Shown one piece after another: positions 16,684-25,145 of a stretch of DNA of 64,000 bases. Source of the stretch: an uncultured Nonlabens sp. (GTDB lineage: Bacteria > Bacteroidota > Bacteroidia > Flavobacteriales > Flavobacteriaceae). The position numbers and the translations under genes were made by a program. Numbering within the stretch: the first letter of the stretch is position 1; the number at the start of each line of letters is the position of its first letter. The notes under the pieces are model-generated. The model worked only from the letters and a program-made list of their open reading frames with translations. It was not told the origin of the DNA and ran no database searches. The DNA lies in contig CANLKV010000001.1 of assembly GCA_947491755.1 (NCBI GenBank), positions 496,001 to 560,000 of the forward strand. The letters run 5' to 3'.

Positions 16684-16702
16684 TTCGCTTTCGCGAAAGC
16701 GA
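16684..16702. repeat. Palindromic element, perfect core (between dprA and lipoprotein gene)
   Basis: TTCGCTTTCGCGAAAGCGA lies in the gap between the convergent dprA and lipoprotein genes. It is not followed by a T run, so it is not itself a canonical terminator. Confidence 0.93.
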
Positions 16703-16724
16703 TATCATCAAACCTCCTTAAAAC

Positions 16725-16760
16725 AAAAAGAGACCCAATAAATTACTGGGCCTCCTCTTT
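16725..16760 (-). terminator. Terminator of the propeller-like lipoprotein gene
   Basis: On the minus strand GAG-CCCA pairs with TGGG-CTC around an A/T loop and is followed by TTTTTGTTTT. It lies about 50 bases past the stop codon at 16809. Confidence 0.65.
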
Positions 16761-16808
16761 TCTACAATCTACTCTACAAATTGCTTCTTAAATAGGTTAA
16801 TGTTTTCA

Positions 16809-17828
16809 TTATTCTACATTTAAATAAATGCTTGAAATACCAGAGACAGGCTGTTGAATACTAGGGGTTTGATTGCCACCGTTATTCATGTCAAAACCTA
16901 GAGCCATACCTCCGTTTGTTGCACGCTCTGCAGTATATAGTACTTTACTGATGTTATCGTATTGTAAGTCTACTGGATTTCCTAGCATTGTGCTTGAGCC
17001 AGTAACGGTGATGACATCGTCACTAGTTATCGTACCGAATGTTTCTAGACCGCTGTAAATTACAGAGAAGTTCTTGATGGTATGTATAGCGCCGTCACTA
17101 TCATTTAATGGGTTTCTTACATCAGCTAGGAACAATTGATCTTCTACCTCGTCATATGTAATACCTCTTAAAGATTGTGCACCTTCAATAAAAATTTGGT
17201 TATCTGCAGTTAGCTCACCACTCTCATTATTGAAAAAATCATTGTAAACTGCAATGCGTCCGCTATTATCTACAGCGGCATATAGGGTATCACCTAGTAA
17301 GAAAATTCCCCAGTGCTGATTACCGGTTTCATAAATTTTCAACAAACGGATAGCATTAGGTGTAGATTCGTACACGTAAAATTTATTACTATCGCGCGGT
17401 CCTGCTGCATCAGACGATACCACTATACGGTTACCAGAGACAGCGATATCTCTAGGGTTATCGACACGTACATCAGATTGTAGGGTGGGTGCCAGAGCGC
17501 TACCTGATTCATTTGAATTTAATTGTTCAAAAACAAGCACATTGCGTTCAGATCGAGAGGCCTCAAATAAACAATCATTAACTGGATCATAATGTAGACC
17601 GTTACCATCGGTACTAGCCGATTGGAAGGAACGGTTTGTAATGTTTTGTCTATCCGTTACATCAAACACATTGATTTTACCAGAAGTATTACTGCCAGTA
17701 AATAAGGTTGTTTTTCCTTGAATAGAATTGACAACGCTAGTGTCGTCAATCCCTTCAGAGTCAGTAGAACATGAAATTAGGGATGTTGCTGCAAAGAGCA
17801 TAATAGCGGGTAGAGTAATTGTTTTCAT
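16809..17828 (-). CDS. Lipoprotein with predicted beta-propeller-like fold
   Basis: This 339-residue protein has a lipoprotein signal (SLISCSTDSEG, Cys about residue 20). The rest is beta-rich with repeated blade-like stretches (INVFDVTDRQNITN, NVLVFEQLNSNESGSA, IAVYNDFFNNESGEL) resembling YncE/NHL-type propellers. No catalytic motif is visible. A surface or periplasmic binding role is possible. It is a single-gene unit with its own terminator. Confidence 0.75.
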   Translation of the reverse strand: MKTITLPAIMLFAATSLISCSTDSEGIDDTSVVNSIQGKTTLFTGSNTSGKINVFDVTDRQNITNRSFQSASTDGNGLHYDPVNDCLFEASRSERNVLVFEQLNSNESGSALAPTLQSDVRVDNPRDIAVSGNRIVVSSDAAGPRDSNKFYVYESTPNAIRLLKIYETGNQHWGIFLLGDTLYAAVDNSGRIAVYNDFFNNESGELTADNQIFIEGAQSLRGITYDEVEDQLFLADVRNPLNDSDGAIHTIKNFSVIYSGLETFGTITSDDVITVTGSSTMLGNPVDLQYDNISKVLYTAERATNGGMALGFDMNNGGNQTPSIQQPVSGISSIYLNVE

Positions 17829-18149
17829 TTTGTAGAGTTTTAGTTAGTTGATCAGGTTGAACTTTCAACGACTCAAATATCTAACTCATACGTTCGATTA
17901 ACAAACTCTAATTATCGATAAAATGCAAATTAAGGTGTTAATACCTTGATAAACAAGTATATAAAAATTGTATTAAAAATTTATTAATATGCCGTTTATC
18001 TAATAATCGAGTAATTTATCGATATAATTTTTCGGTCAGCTGCGTTATTAGCTTTTACCTCATCAAATCTTTGTTGGTGAAGAATCAAATGACTGGACCC
18101 ATACGCTGCGCTATTTTACAACTTGCAATCCAGGATTATGGTCATTTAT
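17829..18149. other. 321-bp gap without a supported gene
   Basis: This A/T-rich stretch lies between the lipoprotein start and the trpS stop. I see no tRNA, repeat copy or ORF with coding character. It presumably holds the lipoprotein promoter and the trpS 3' end; no clear TAnnTTTG or hairpin-plus-T signal stood out. Confidence 0.5.
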
Positions 18150-19118
18150 TTAGTACCCTAATTTAGTGCGTACTCTTTGTAAAACTTTGTTTGCAACCGC
18201 AGTAGCTTTACGAGCGCCTTCATTGAGAGCGGTGTCCAGCTCATGTTTATTGGCCATGTAGTGATCATAAAGTTTGCGCTCTTTTTCAAATCTATTCATG
18301 ATAAGTTCTAGCAAGGCTTTTTTTGCGTGGCCATACCCATAGTTACCGCCATTATAGTTTGCTCTCATCGCCAGCACATCATCTGGAGTTGCAATCAATT
18401 GATAGAGGGCAAAAACATTACATGAATCTGGGTCCTTTGGTTCTTCAAGTGGCGTACTATCAGTCTCAATAGACATGATTTGTTTTTTTAATTGATTGGC
18501 AGGTAAGAAAATATTGATGGTGTTCCCTTTTGATTTGCTCATTTTTTGTCCATCTGTGCCTGGCACATACATCGATCCTTCCTGTAACTTTGCCTGTGGC
18601 TCTATAAGAGTTTCGCCCATTAGGTTATTAAAACGTCCTGCCACATCGCGAGCCATTTCTAGATGTTGTAGTTGGTCTTTTCCTACGGGCACCACCACAG
18701 CGTCATACAACAGAATATCTGCGGCCATGAGCATAGGATAGGTAAACAAACCGGCGTTAACATCACTTAAGCGATCTGCTTTATCCTTAAAGCCATGAGC
18801 AAGTGTTAATCGCTGGTACGGGAAGAAGCAATTGAGGTACCAATTCAACTCAGTAACCTGGGGCACATCGCTCTGTCGATAAAATGTTGTGCGACTGGTA
18901 TCTAAACCGCAGGCTAGCCACACAGCAGCAGTGGCATAGGTATTCTCTCGCATTGCGGCGCCGTCTTTTATCTGAGTTAGAGAATGAAAATCTGCGATAA
19001 ATAAAAAGCTGTCATTGTCTGGACGTGACGACATCTCTATAGCGGGTAATATCGCCCCTAATACATTTCCTAAATGCGGTGTTCCTGTTGATTGTATTCC
19101 TGTAAGTACTCGTGCCAT
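18150..19118 (-). CDS. trpS: Tryptophan-tRNA ligase
   Basis: This class I aminoacyl-tRNA synthetase charges tRNA-Trp. It is 322 residues long and shows the HIGH-type motif as HLGN (residues 15-18), the KMSKS loop (192-196) and tryptophan-pocket segments such as YPMLMAADILLYDA and VPVGKDQLQHLE. It has its own promoter (19136-19167) and is transcribed divergently from plsC. Confidence 0.98.
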   Translation of the reverse strand: MARVLTGIQSTGTPHLGNVLGAILPAIEMSSRPDNDSFLFIADFHSLTQIKDGAAMRENTYATAAVWLACGLDTSRTTFYRQSDVPQVTELNWYLNCFFPYQRLTLAHGFKDKADRLSDVNAGLFTYPMLMAADILLYDAVVVPVGKDQLQHLEMARDVAGRFNNLMGETLIEPQAKLQEGSMYVPGTDGQKMSKSKGNTINIFLPANQLKKQIMSIETDSTPLEEPKDPDSCNVFALYQLIATPDDVLAMRANYNGGNYGYGHAKKALLELIMNRFEKERKLYDHYMANKHELDTALNEGARKATAVANKVLQRVRTKLGY

Positions 19119-19135
19119 GGTAACTATTATTATTG

Positions 19136-19167
19136 CAAAGGTAGCTTGTAACTAACAGTTTTTACAA
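19136..19167 (-). promoter_or_regulatory. trpS promoter (TTG, 21-bp spacer, TACCTTTG)
   Basis: On the minus strand a -33 TTG (19165-19167) and a -7 TACCTTTG (19136-19143) are 21 bases apart, matching the Bacteroidota promoter pattern, and lie just ahead of the trpS ATG at 19118. Confidence 0.65.
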
Positions 19168-19219
19168 GTGTGCAAGCTATAGGTTGTAGTGGATAATTAT
19201 TCTATTATTTTTGACGCTT

Positions 19220-19981
19220 ATGAAGTGGATGCGTTTTTTACTAATGCCCTTATATAGGCTATGGTTTTACTTACTTTTAAGCATTCCTATAATTATTCTC
19301 TTTCCTTTTTTACTGCTGGTAACTATTACTGAAAAAACATACGCTTCTTTTTTTAAGCTGGCTCAATTATGGGCTGCAATTATTATCTACGGCATGGGAT
19401 GGTGGCCTGTTATTAAACGAGAAGCAGCAATGAAAAAGGGAGAAAGCTACATGCTAATTGCAAACCATACCAGCATGACAGATATAATGTTGATGCTGCT
19501 CATCGCAAAAAACCCTTTTGTATTTGTAGGGAAGGCAGAGCTAGCAAAAATCCCCATTTTTGGATTTTTCTATAAACGTACATGCATCCTTGTCGATCGC
19601 AATAATGCCCAAAGCCGCAAGGCCGTTTTTGAGAGCGCTAGCAGACGGCTAAAGAAAGGTATAGGAATTTGCATATTTCCAGAGGGAGGAGTTCCAGAGG
19701 ATCGAGACCTAGTGCTGGATTCCTTTAAAGATGGTGCTTTTAGGCTTGCGATTGAGCATCAGATACCTGTGGTGCCCATGAGTTTTTATGATAATAAAAA
19801 GCGATTTCCATTTGCATTCTTTTATGGATCACCAGGAGTTATGCGTGCAAAAACACATCAGGTAATAGAATCTAAAGGCTTGCAGTTGCCTGGTGATAAA
19901 GTTCGCTTTCGCGAAAGCGTGCGCAACATCATCTTGAATGATTTACTTAAAGATCAAACATTAAAAAACCGCCCTGCATAG
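19220..19981 (+). CDS. plsC: 1-acyl-sn-glycerol-3-phosphate acyltransferase
   Basis: This membrane acyltransferase converts lysophosphatidate to phosphatidate. It has N-terminal hydrophobic helices (about residues 5-35), the catalytic NHTSMTD (82-88, HX4D) and substrate motif FPEGG (153-157). ATG at 19220 is preferred over TTG at 19211. Near the C-terminus the palindrome at 19902-19919 is translated as RFRES, outside the catalytic motifs. The stop codon lies within a hairpin. Confidence 0.93.
   Translation: MKWMRFLLMPLYRLWFYLLLSIPIIILFPFLLLVTITEKTYASFFKLAQLWAAIIIYGMGWWPVIKREAAMKKGESYMLIANHTSMTDIMLMLLIAKNPFVFVGKAELAKIPIFGFFYKRTCILVDRNNAQSRKAVFESASRRLKKGIGICIFPEGGVPEDRDLVLDSFKDGAFRLAIEHQIPVVPMSFYDNKKRFPFAFFYGSPGVMRAKTHQVIESKGLQLPGDKVRFRESVRNIILNDLLKDQTLKNRPA
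19902..19919. repeat. Palindromic element inside plsC (RFRES frame)
   Basis: TTCGCTTTCGCGAAAGCG is read in frame as VRFRESV near the end of plsC, in a region that family motifs do not constrain. Confidence 0.95.
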
Positions 19982-20000
19982 CAAACAGGACGGTTTCTAC
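19963..20000 (+). terminator. Possible plsC terminator overlapping the stop codon
   Basis: AAACCG and CCTG pair with CAGG and CGGTTT around a loop, with the stop codon inside the hairpin. The T run after it is short, so this is a weak call. Confidence 0.4.
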
Positions 20001-20088
20001 TCTCATTGCATGAATTGAGTCATTTAGTTAACCAACCCAATCTTCTTTTTCATATTCACATAATTGCCTGCAATGACAACAATTATGC

Positions 20089-21660
20089 TTAAAATCGATA
20101 CAATAAACCTGTATAGACCCCTATCGTATAGGGCCTAAAATTTGAGGTGTCGTCTCGTAATGCATTCAATTGATATTTAAAAGTGGGCTCTATAGATAAG
20201 CCTATGTTTTTTGTGAATTGATAATCCAGCCCTAGCCCTAGATTTGCACTCTGATTAAAATCCTGAAAGTTTTCATCAGTTCCTAGATCTAGCCTGCGCC
20301 CGTTATCCTCAATACTTACTTGATTTTCTGTTAGAAACAAGGCACTGAAACCTCCCAATAGGCTTATGCCTATCCTCTTGTCTAACAATCGGTACTTAAT
20401 TTCTAGAGGCACTTCCAGATAGCCTAACCGCTGGTTGAGGTCCCCCTTAAAACTAGAAAGAATCGTCGCCCGCTGTAACTCTTGATCAAAAGAGCTGGGT
20501 CTAGCAAAGGGAGCATCGCGCTGCGCACTCACAGCACTAGCATCATAAACAGCATTTATTCGATTATCATCAATAGAAAAATTGCTGGGGTTGAGACCAT
20601 AATTGACATTGTCGTTTACATAATTCATTTGCACTTGATGCAATCCTGTGCGCACGCTCCATCTCTTATTAAGATTGTAAGTTAAAGCTAGGCCGTAACT
20701 CAAGTCGGTCTGGGCATCTTGATTGTTTTGAGGCACTTGGTTATTTACGGAAGAACCAGTAAAATTGCTCGTATAAATAGGAGCAATTACCGTTGCAGCT
20801 GTCCAGCGTTGTAACGGTACCGTGTCGGTTATAGTTTCCTGTGTTTCTATTAAAGTAGCCACTGCATCTTCAAGCGGTTTAGTTTTTTGTGCAGCTTTAT
20901 TATCTACTGTCTCTTCAAGACTTGTTAGTAGGTTATTACTAGCCGTTGTTGCAGTATTTTCTTTATTTACTGTACTCCTTCCATTAGCACTAGTACTAGT
21001 GCTGGCGGCTATAGCATTCTCAACTGATTTTGACCTATTTCTGGTGTCAGTATTACTGCTAGTGGCTGCTGTGTGATCTCCTTCTTTCTCATCTACACCA
21101 GGATCATTCAATAAACTATTAGCAGTTGGTTTTTTTAGTGATGCTTGACTTTCGCTATTTGCTATCGCATCTGCGCTATTTAAGGAATTACGCGATTTTA
21201 CTCTTGAACCGGCGCTATTTGTTTTATTCCCACCGACTTGCTTTATATTGCTCAACTCTTGTGATGGTTGACCAGCTGTAATTTCCTTAGAACTTTTTTC
21301 CTGTTGACTTGTATCCACTTGCGCAGGAGAAGAGGTGATTACTTCGGGCTGGGTATTTTTTGGGCCATCATCCACTAGGCCATTATTTACTGGCGCAGTG
21401 ATCGATTCATTCACCATTGGTACGTCTCTCTTTGCAGGATCTAAAAACTGATCATCATTAGAATAAAAAATCACAGAAATGATAGCAATTCCTACTGCTG
21501 CGATACCGGCAAACTTTATCCATAGAGGCAACAAAACAGGCCTGTCATCATTTTGATCCAGCTGTGAGGCTATATGATCCCATGCAGCATCTGGTGGAGC
21601 GGTCTCAAGATCTTTGAGCCTCTCCTGGAACAAACGGTCTATGTTTTTTTGTTCTTTCAT
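20089..21660 (-). CDS. Inner-membrane-anchored protein with low-complexity linker and outer-membrane-barrel-like C-terminus
   Basis: The 523 residues begin with a cytoplasmic stretch rich in charges (KNIDRLFQERLKDLE...AWDHIASQLD), then a single membrane helix (about residues 46-65), a long Ser/Thr/Asn/Lys-rich linker (about 70-270) and a C-terminal beta-barrel-like domain of PorT/OmpW type (RWSVRTGLHQVQMNY, LEVPLEIKYRLL, GVYTGLLYRF). The gene starts one base after the ECF sigma gene, so an anti-sigma or envelope-sensing role is likely by position. I cannot name a family with certainty. Confidence 0.75.
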   Translation of the reverse strand: MKEQKNIDRLFQERLKDLETAPPDAAWDHIASQLDQNDDRPVLLPLWIKFAGIAAVGIAIISVIFYSNDDQFLDPAKRDVPMVNESITAPVNNGLVDDGPKNTQPEVITSSPAQVDTSQQEKSSKEITAGQPSQELSNIKQVGGNKTNSAGSRVKSRNSLNSADAIANSESQASLKKPTANSLLNDPGVDEKEGDHTAATSSNTDTRNRSKSVENAIAASTSTSANGRSTVNKENTATTASNNLLTSLEETVDNKAAQKTKPLEDAVATLIETQETITDTVPLQRWTAATVIAPIYTSNFTGSSVNNQVPQNNQDAQTDLSYGLALTYNLNKRWSVRTGLHQVQMNYVNDNVNYGLNPSNFSIDDNRINAVYDASAVSAQRDAPFARPSSFDQELQRATILSSFKGDLNQRLGYLEVPLEIKYRLLDKRIGISLLGGFSALFLTENQVSIEDNGRRLDLGTDENFQDFNQSANLGLGLDYQFTKNIGLSIEPTFKYQLNALRDDTSNFRPYTIGVYTGLLYRF

Positions 21661-21661
21661 A

Positions 21662-22207
21662 TCAACTGGCGTCGCTTGTATTTGCTATGCGCCATGAGTT
21701 TATCATTTCTTGTAATTTCAAACGGGCTCTAGATAAATTAGACTTAGATGTGCCTGTACTTATTTTCATCATTTTGGCAATCTCCTTATGGCTATATCCA
21801 TCCAGGACATACATAGAAAAAACCATTCTATACTGGTCTGGCAGTTGTTGTACCATGGCTAGTAAATCTTGCAAGCCTATGGATTGCTCTTCCAGTTCTG
21901 TCAGTTCTACTTCTTCTACCTGGTGGTTATTTTCCAACGGGTATACGGCAGTAGATCGATAACGCTGCAGGGCCGTGGTGATAGCGATGCGCTTGCACCA
22001 CCCCTCAAAAGATCCCTTGTGATTGTATTGACCTACCTTTTTAAATATGGTTATAAAGCTATCTTGTAAAATGTCTTGCGCCTCTTGATAGGAGGGAGCA
22101 TATTTCAAACAGCAAGCAAAAAGAGTGTTAGCATAACGATCGTATAAGTCACGTTGTGCTTTACGATCACCATTTTTACACCCGTTAATAAGTTGCTCCT
22201 GCCCCAC
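21662..22207 (-). CDS. ECF-type RNA polymerase sigma factor
   Basis: This 181-residue sigma-70 family extracytoplasmic-function factor has region 2 (AQRDLYDRYANTLFACCLKY...DILQDSFITIFKK) and region 4 helix-turn-helix (VFSMYVLDGYSHKEIAKMM...SNLSRARLKLQ). The start is GTG at 22207, since the nearby ATG is out of frame. It is followed directly by a membrane-anchored protein that may regulate it, and preceded by a small lipoprotein gene 13 bases upstream. Confidence 0.93.
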   Translation of the reverse strand: MGQEQLINGCKNGDRKAQRDLYDRYANTLFACCLKYAPSYQEAQDILQDSFITIFKKVGQYNHKGSFEGWCKRIAITTALQRYRSTAVYPLENNHQVEEVELTELEEQSIGLQDLLAMVQQLPDQYRMVFSMYVLDGYSHKEIAKMMKISTGTSKSNLSRARLKLQEMINSWRIANTSDAS

Positions 22208-22220
22208 ATTTAAAGATATC

Positions 22221-22643
22221 TTATTCTATAACATCTACAGTGTATTCTAAAAACTGCGGATTGTCATCAGCATCTAATCCTGAAAAGAATTTAAATTCAA
22301 TAGTCCCATTGCTCACCGGTAAAAACCGCAAGATTTGCTCTGTGGGTACATCCTCTGTGATGCAGTTTGTTCCATTAAAAACCTCCGTAAAAACAGTTAC
22401 TTCTCTTTCATTTAGATTTCTGCGCACATCAAACGCATAGAAACGGTGACAATCTGTTGGATTATTATAACGCACTATAATTTCATTAACCTCTCCAAAC
22501 ACAAAAGGATCTGGTATCTCAACACTCGTTATAGGGATAGGTTCTAAGGTTACATTTACAAAATCGTCATCAGACAATTCACAAGAGCTAAAACTAACTG
22601 CTATTAAAGCCAGTAAAGCCATTACTTTTATTTTCATCATCAT
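22221..22643 (-). CDS. Small lipoprotein of unknown function
   Basis: This 140-residue protein has a lipoprotein signal peptide (AVSFSSCELSDD, Cys about residue 21) and a beta-rich body with a Cys pair (DCHRFYAF and GTNCITEDV) that could form a disulfide. The gene is immediately upstream of the ECF sigma factor and probably in the same transcript. No family is recognised. Confidence 0.75.
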   Translation of the reverse strand: MMMKIKVMALLALIAVSFSSCELSDDDFVNVTLEPIPITSVEIPDPFVFGEVNEIIVRYNNPTDCHRFYAFDVRRNLNEREVTVFTEVFNGTNCITEDVPTEQILRFLPVSNGTIEFKFFSGLDADDNPQFLEYTVDVIE

Positions 22644-22692
22644 TCTTTTTATTTACTAGATGCATTGCAACAAAAAAGGTTGCGTCACAGAC

Positions 22693-22726
22693 ACAAAAAA
22701 ACCGCTTTAATTTTTAAAGCGGTTTG
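22693..22726 (-). terminator. recA terminator
   Basis: On the minus strand AAACCGCTTTAA (22714-22725 complement) pairs perfectly over twelve bases with a three-base loop and is followed by a T run. It lies about 20 bases past the recA stop codon. Confidence 0.88.
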
Positions 22727-22747
22727 TAATTATATGGTAATCAGGTA

Positions 22748-23761
22748 TTAGCTGCTTGCCAGTTTAATTGATTCCATGATTTTAACTTCCAGCTCGTCCA
22801 TCAAATCTGGATTATCTAACAATATGGATTTAACGCTATCACGTCCTTGTCCTAGCTTTGTATCGCCATAAGAGAACCAGGAGCCTGCCTTATTGATGAT
22901 TTCATACTCAACACCCAGGTCGATCACTTCGCCTATTTTTGACACTCCCTCGCCGTATAGAATATCAAACTCTGCCGTACGGAAAGGTGGCGCCACCTTA
23001 TTCTTGACTACTTTCACGCGGGTTTTGTTTCCTTGAACACTGCCGTCGGTATTTTTAATTTGTGTAGAACGACGTATATCTAATCGTACAGAAGCATAAA
23101 ACTTCAGCGCATTACCACCAGTGGTGGTCTCTGGATTACCAAACATGACTCCTATCTTCTCACGCAACTGATTGATAAAAATCACCGTACAATTCGTTTT
23201 AGAAATGGTACCTGTCATTTTACGTAAGGCCTGAGACATCAATCGAGCATGCAAGCCCATTTTACTGTCACCCATCTCGCCCTCGATCTCACTTTTAGGA
23301 GTCAGTGCCGCGACAGAATCTATAACAATAATATCAATCGCTCCAGAACGTATTAAGTTCTCAGCAATTTCTAGTGCCTGCTCCCCATGATCAGGTTGAG
23401 AGATAATTAAGTTATCTAGATCAATTCCCAGTTTTTCTGCATAAAAACGGTCAAAGGCATGTTCTGCATCAATAAAGGCTGCGATACCGCCCGCCTTTTG
23501 AGCCTCTGCAATAGCATGTAGGGTTAACGTTGTTTTACCAGACGATTCCGGTCCATAAATTTCAATGACTCTTCCACGAGGGTAACCACCCACCCCTAGA
23601 GCAGCATTTAAGGCTAGTGAGCCTGTCGGTATAGATTCAACATCTACCACTTGACGGTCCCCCATCTTCATTACCGTTCCTTTACCGTATGCCTTATCTA
23701 GCTTGTCTAGCGTTAGCTTCAGTGCTTTGGCTTTTGCTGCTTTTTCTTTATCGTCTGCCAT
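22748..23761 (-). CDS. recA: Recombinase RecA
   Basis: The RecA recombinase forms filaments on single-stranded DNA for strand exchange and LexA-type cleavage. The 337 residues include the Walker [10 protein letters not shown] (residues 70-78), the IDAEHAFD segment, Walker [11 protein letters not shown] and the [17 protein letters not shown] loop. Length and order are normal. A strong terminator follows. The region upstream contains a candidate structured RNA rather than an obvious recA operator. Confidence 0.99.
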   Translation of the reverse strand: MADDKEKAAKAKALKLTLDKLDKAYGKGTVMKMGDRQVVDVESIPTGSLALNAALGVGGYPRGRVIEIYGPESSGKTTLTLHAIAEAQKAGGIAAFIDAEHAFDRFYAEKLGIDLDNLIISQPDHGEQALEIAENLIRSGAIDIIVIDSVAALTPKSEIEGEMGDSKMGLHARLMSQALRKMTGTISKTNCTVIFINQLREKIGVMFGNPETTTGGNALKFYASVRLDIRRSTQIKNTDGSVQGNKTRVKVVKNKVAPPFRTAEFDILYGEGVSKIGEVIDLGVEYEIINKAGSWFSYGDTKLGQGRDSVKSILLDNPDLMDELEVKIMESIKLASS

Positions 23762-23892
23762 TATAAATTATTTTGCGTAAAAATAGGCCTTGATCTTACT
23801 TATTCCAACAGGATGTACCACCGATTATTAACCATGGCCGTTAACACGTTACGCTTTGGCGAAAGCCTACTAACAAAAAACATCTATTTAGA

Positions 23893-24009
23893 GGCGTTCC
23901 CTGCAACTCCAGCTATCGCTAGAGGTGCCGGGCGGGCTATTTGCTGCAATCTTTTTATGTGCTACAAGCACAAAAAAAGGATTTACGCGTCTATCCCTAA
24001 CGCAATGCC
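23893..24009. ncRNA. Candidate structured non-coding element between recA and trhO
   Basis: About 117 bases with nested imperfect inverted repeats: outer GGCGTT against AACGC, a GGGCTAT segment against CTATCCC, AATC against GGATT, and an inner TGTGCT/AGCACA hairpin with a three-base loop; a second small hairpin (CTAGCGATAG) lies at about 23911-23923. I have the impression of similar arrangements in other flavobacterial genomes, but cannot verify it or tell the strand. No coding character is seen. A degenerate copy of the palindrome (CGCTTTGGCGAAAGC, 23852-23866) sits just before it. The rest of the 347-bp gap holds the trhO promoter. Confidence 0.45.
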
Positions 24010-24073
24010 CTTTCACCCAGTAGTGTCCAGATAGATCAGATGAGTGATTTCCATGGGATCTAGGATCTTTAAT

Positions 24074-24081
24074 TATCTTTG
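24074..24081 (+). promoter_or_regulatory. TAnnTTTG promoter element for trhO
   Basis: TATCTTTG matches the Bacteroidota -7 element and lies 27 bases before the trhO ATG at 24109. Confidence 0.55.
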
Positions 24082-24108
24082 CAGCTTCAACACGATAATG
24101 TTTATAGC

Positions 24109-25140
24109 ATGCAACTGTATAACAAACTAAGTGCTGAAGAAAGACGAGAATTGATACGTGCTGCCGGTAAAGAACGGCTCACGATCTCTTTCTATCAGTA
24201 TGCCCAGATCATCGATCCTCAATTATTTAGAAACTATCTGTTTGTTGCCTTTGACACCTTTGAAGTTTTAGGCCGCATTTATGTAGCACATGAGGGAATT
24301 AACGCCCAGCTTTCTGTCCCAGCAGATCGTTTTAATGAATTTAAGGATTTTCTAGACGGTATCTATTTTCTAGAAAATGTGCGCCTCAACATAGCACGCG
24401 AGCACGATAACGAAAGCTTTCTAAAACTCAAAGTTAAAGTGCGTCACAAGATTGTTGCAGACGGTCTAGAGGACGACACATTTGATGTGACTAATAAAGG
24501 CCAGCATGTAGATGCTCAAAAATTTAATGAACTTATTTCTGATCCAGATACGATACTGGTGGATATGCGCAATCATTACGAGAGTGAGATAGGTCATTTT
24601 GAAAATGCATGGACTCCAGATGTTGACACCTTCAGGGAAAGTTTGCCCATTATAGAAGAAGAAATCAAAGAGCATAAAAAGGATAAAAAATTAGTGATGT
24701 ATTGCACTGGCGGTATACGCTGTGAGAAAGCAAGTGCCTATTATAAGCATCGTGGTTTTGAGGAGGTGTATCAATTAGAGGGTGGTATTATTGAGTACCA
24801 CCGCCAGGTGACAGAGCAAGGGCTGGAAAATAAATTCAAAGGGAAAAATTTTGTTTTTGATGCGCGCTTGTCAGAAAAAATAGGGGAAGAAATCATCTCT
24901 AACTGCCACCAGTGTGGTAAACCATGTGATGCTCATACTAATTGTGCAAACGACGGTTGTCATTTACTATTTATCCAGTGTGATGATTGTAAAACCGCCT
25001 TTGAGAACACCTGCAGTGCAGAGTGTCATGAAGTGATCCAGCTGCCCATTGAAGAACAAAAAAAACGACGTGCTGGCCAGTACAACAGCAATAAAATCTT
25101 TAAAAAAGGTCGCTCTGAAAAACTCGTGTACAAACAGTAA
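24109..25140 (+). CDS. trhO: tRNA uridine(34) hydroxylase TrhO (rhodanese family)
   Basis: TrhO hydroxylates U34 of certain tRNAs as the first step toward 5-methoxyuridine or 5-carboxymethoxyuridine. It has an N-terminal acylphosphatase-like domain (TISFYQYAQI to about residue 95), a rhodanese domain with active-site Cys in YCTGGIRCEKAS and a Cys-rich C-terminal region (CHQCGKPC...CDDC). ATG at 24109 is chosen over a TTG at 24079 because the promoter element lies at 24074-24081. Length is 343 residues. Confidence 0.95.
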   Translation: MQLYNKLSAEERRELIRAAGKERLTISFYQYAQIIDPQLFRNYLFVAFDTFEVLGRIYVAHEGINAQLSVPADRFNEFKDFLDGIYFLENVRLNIAREHDNESFLKLKVKVRHKIVADGLEDDTFDVTNKGQHVDAQKFNELISDPDTILVDMRNHYESEIGHFENAWTPDVDTFRESLPIIEEEIKEHKKDKKLVMYCTGGIRCEKASAYYKHRGFEEVYQLEGGIIEYHRQVTEQGLENKFKGKNFVFDARLSEKIGEEIISNCHQCGKPCDAHTNCANDGCHLLFIQCDDCKTAFENTCSAECHEVIQLPIEEQKKRRAGQYNSNKIFKKGRSEKLVYKQ

Positions 25141-25145
25141 AAATC

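Noticed and set aside
23813..24034. A 73-residue frame between recA and trhO
   Set aside because: The region is better explained as a structured element; the frame has no domain, no promoter and no conservation signal that I can see.
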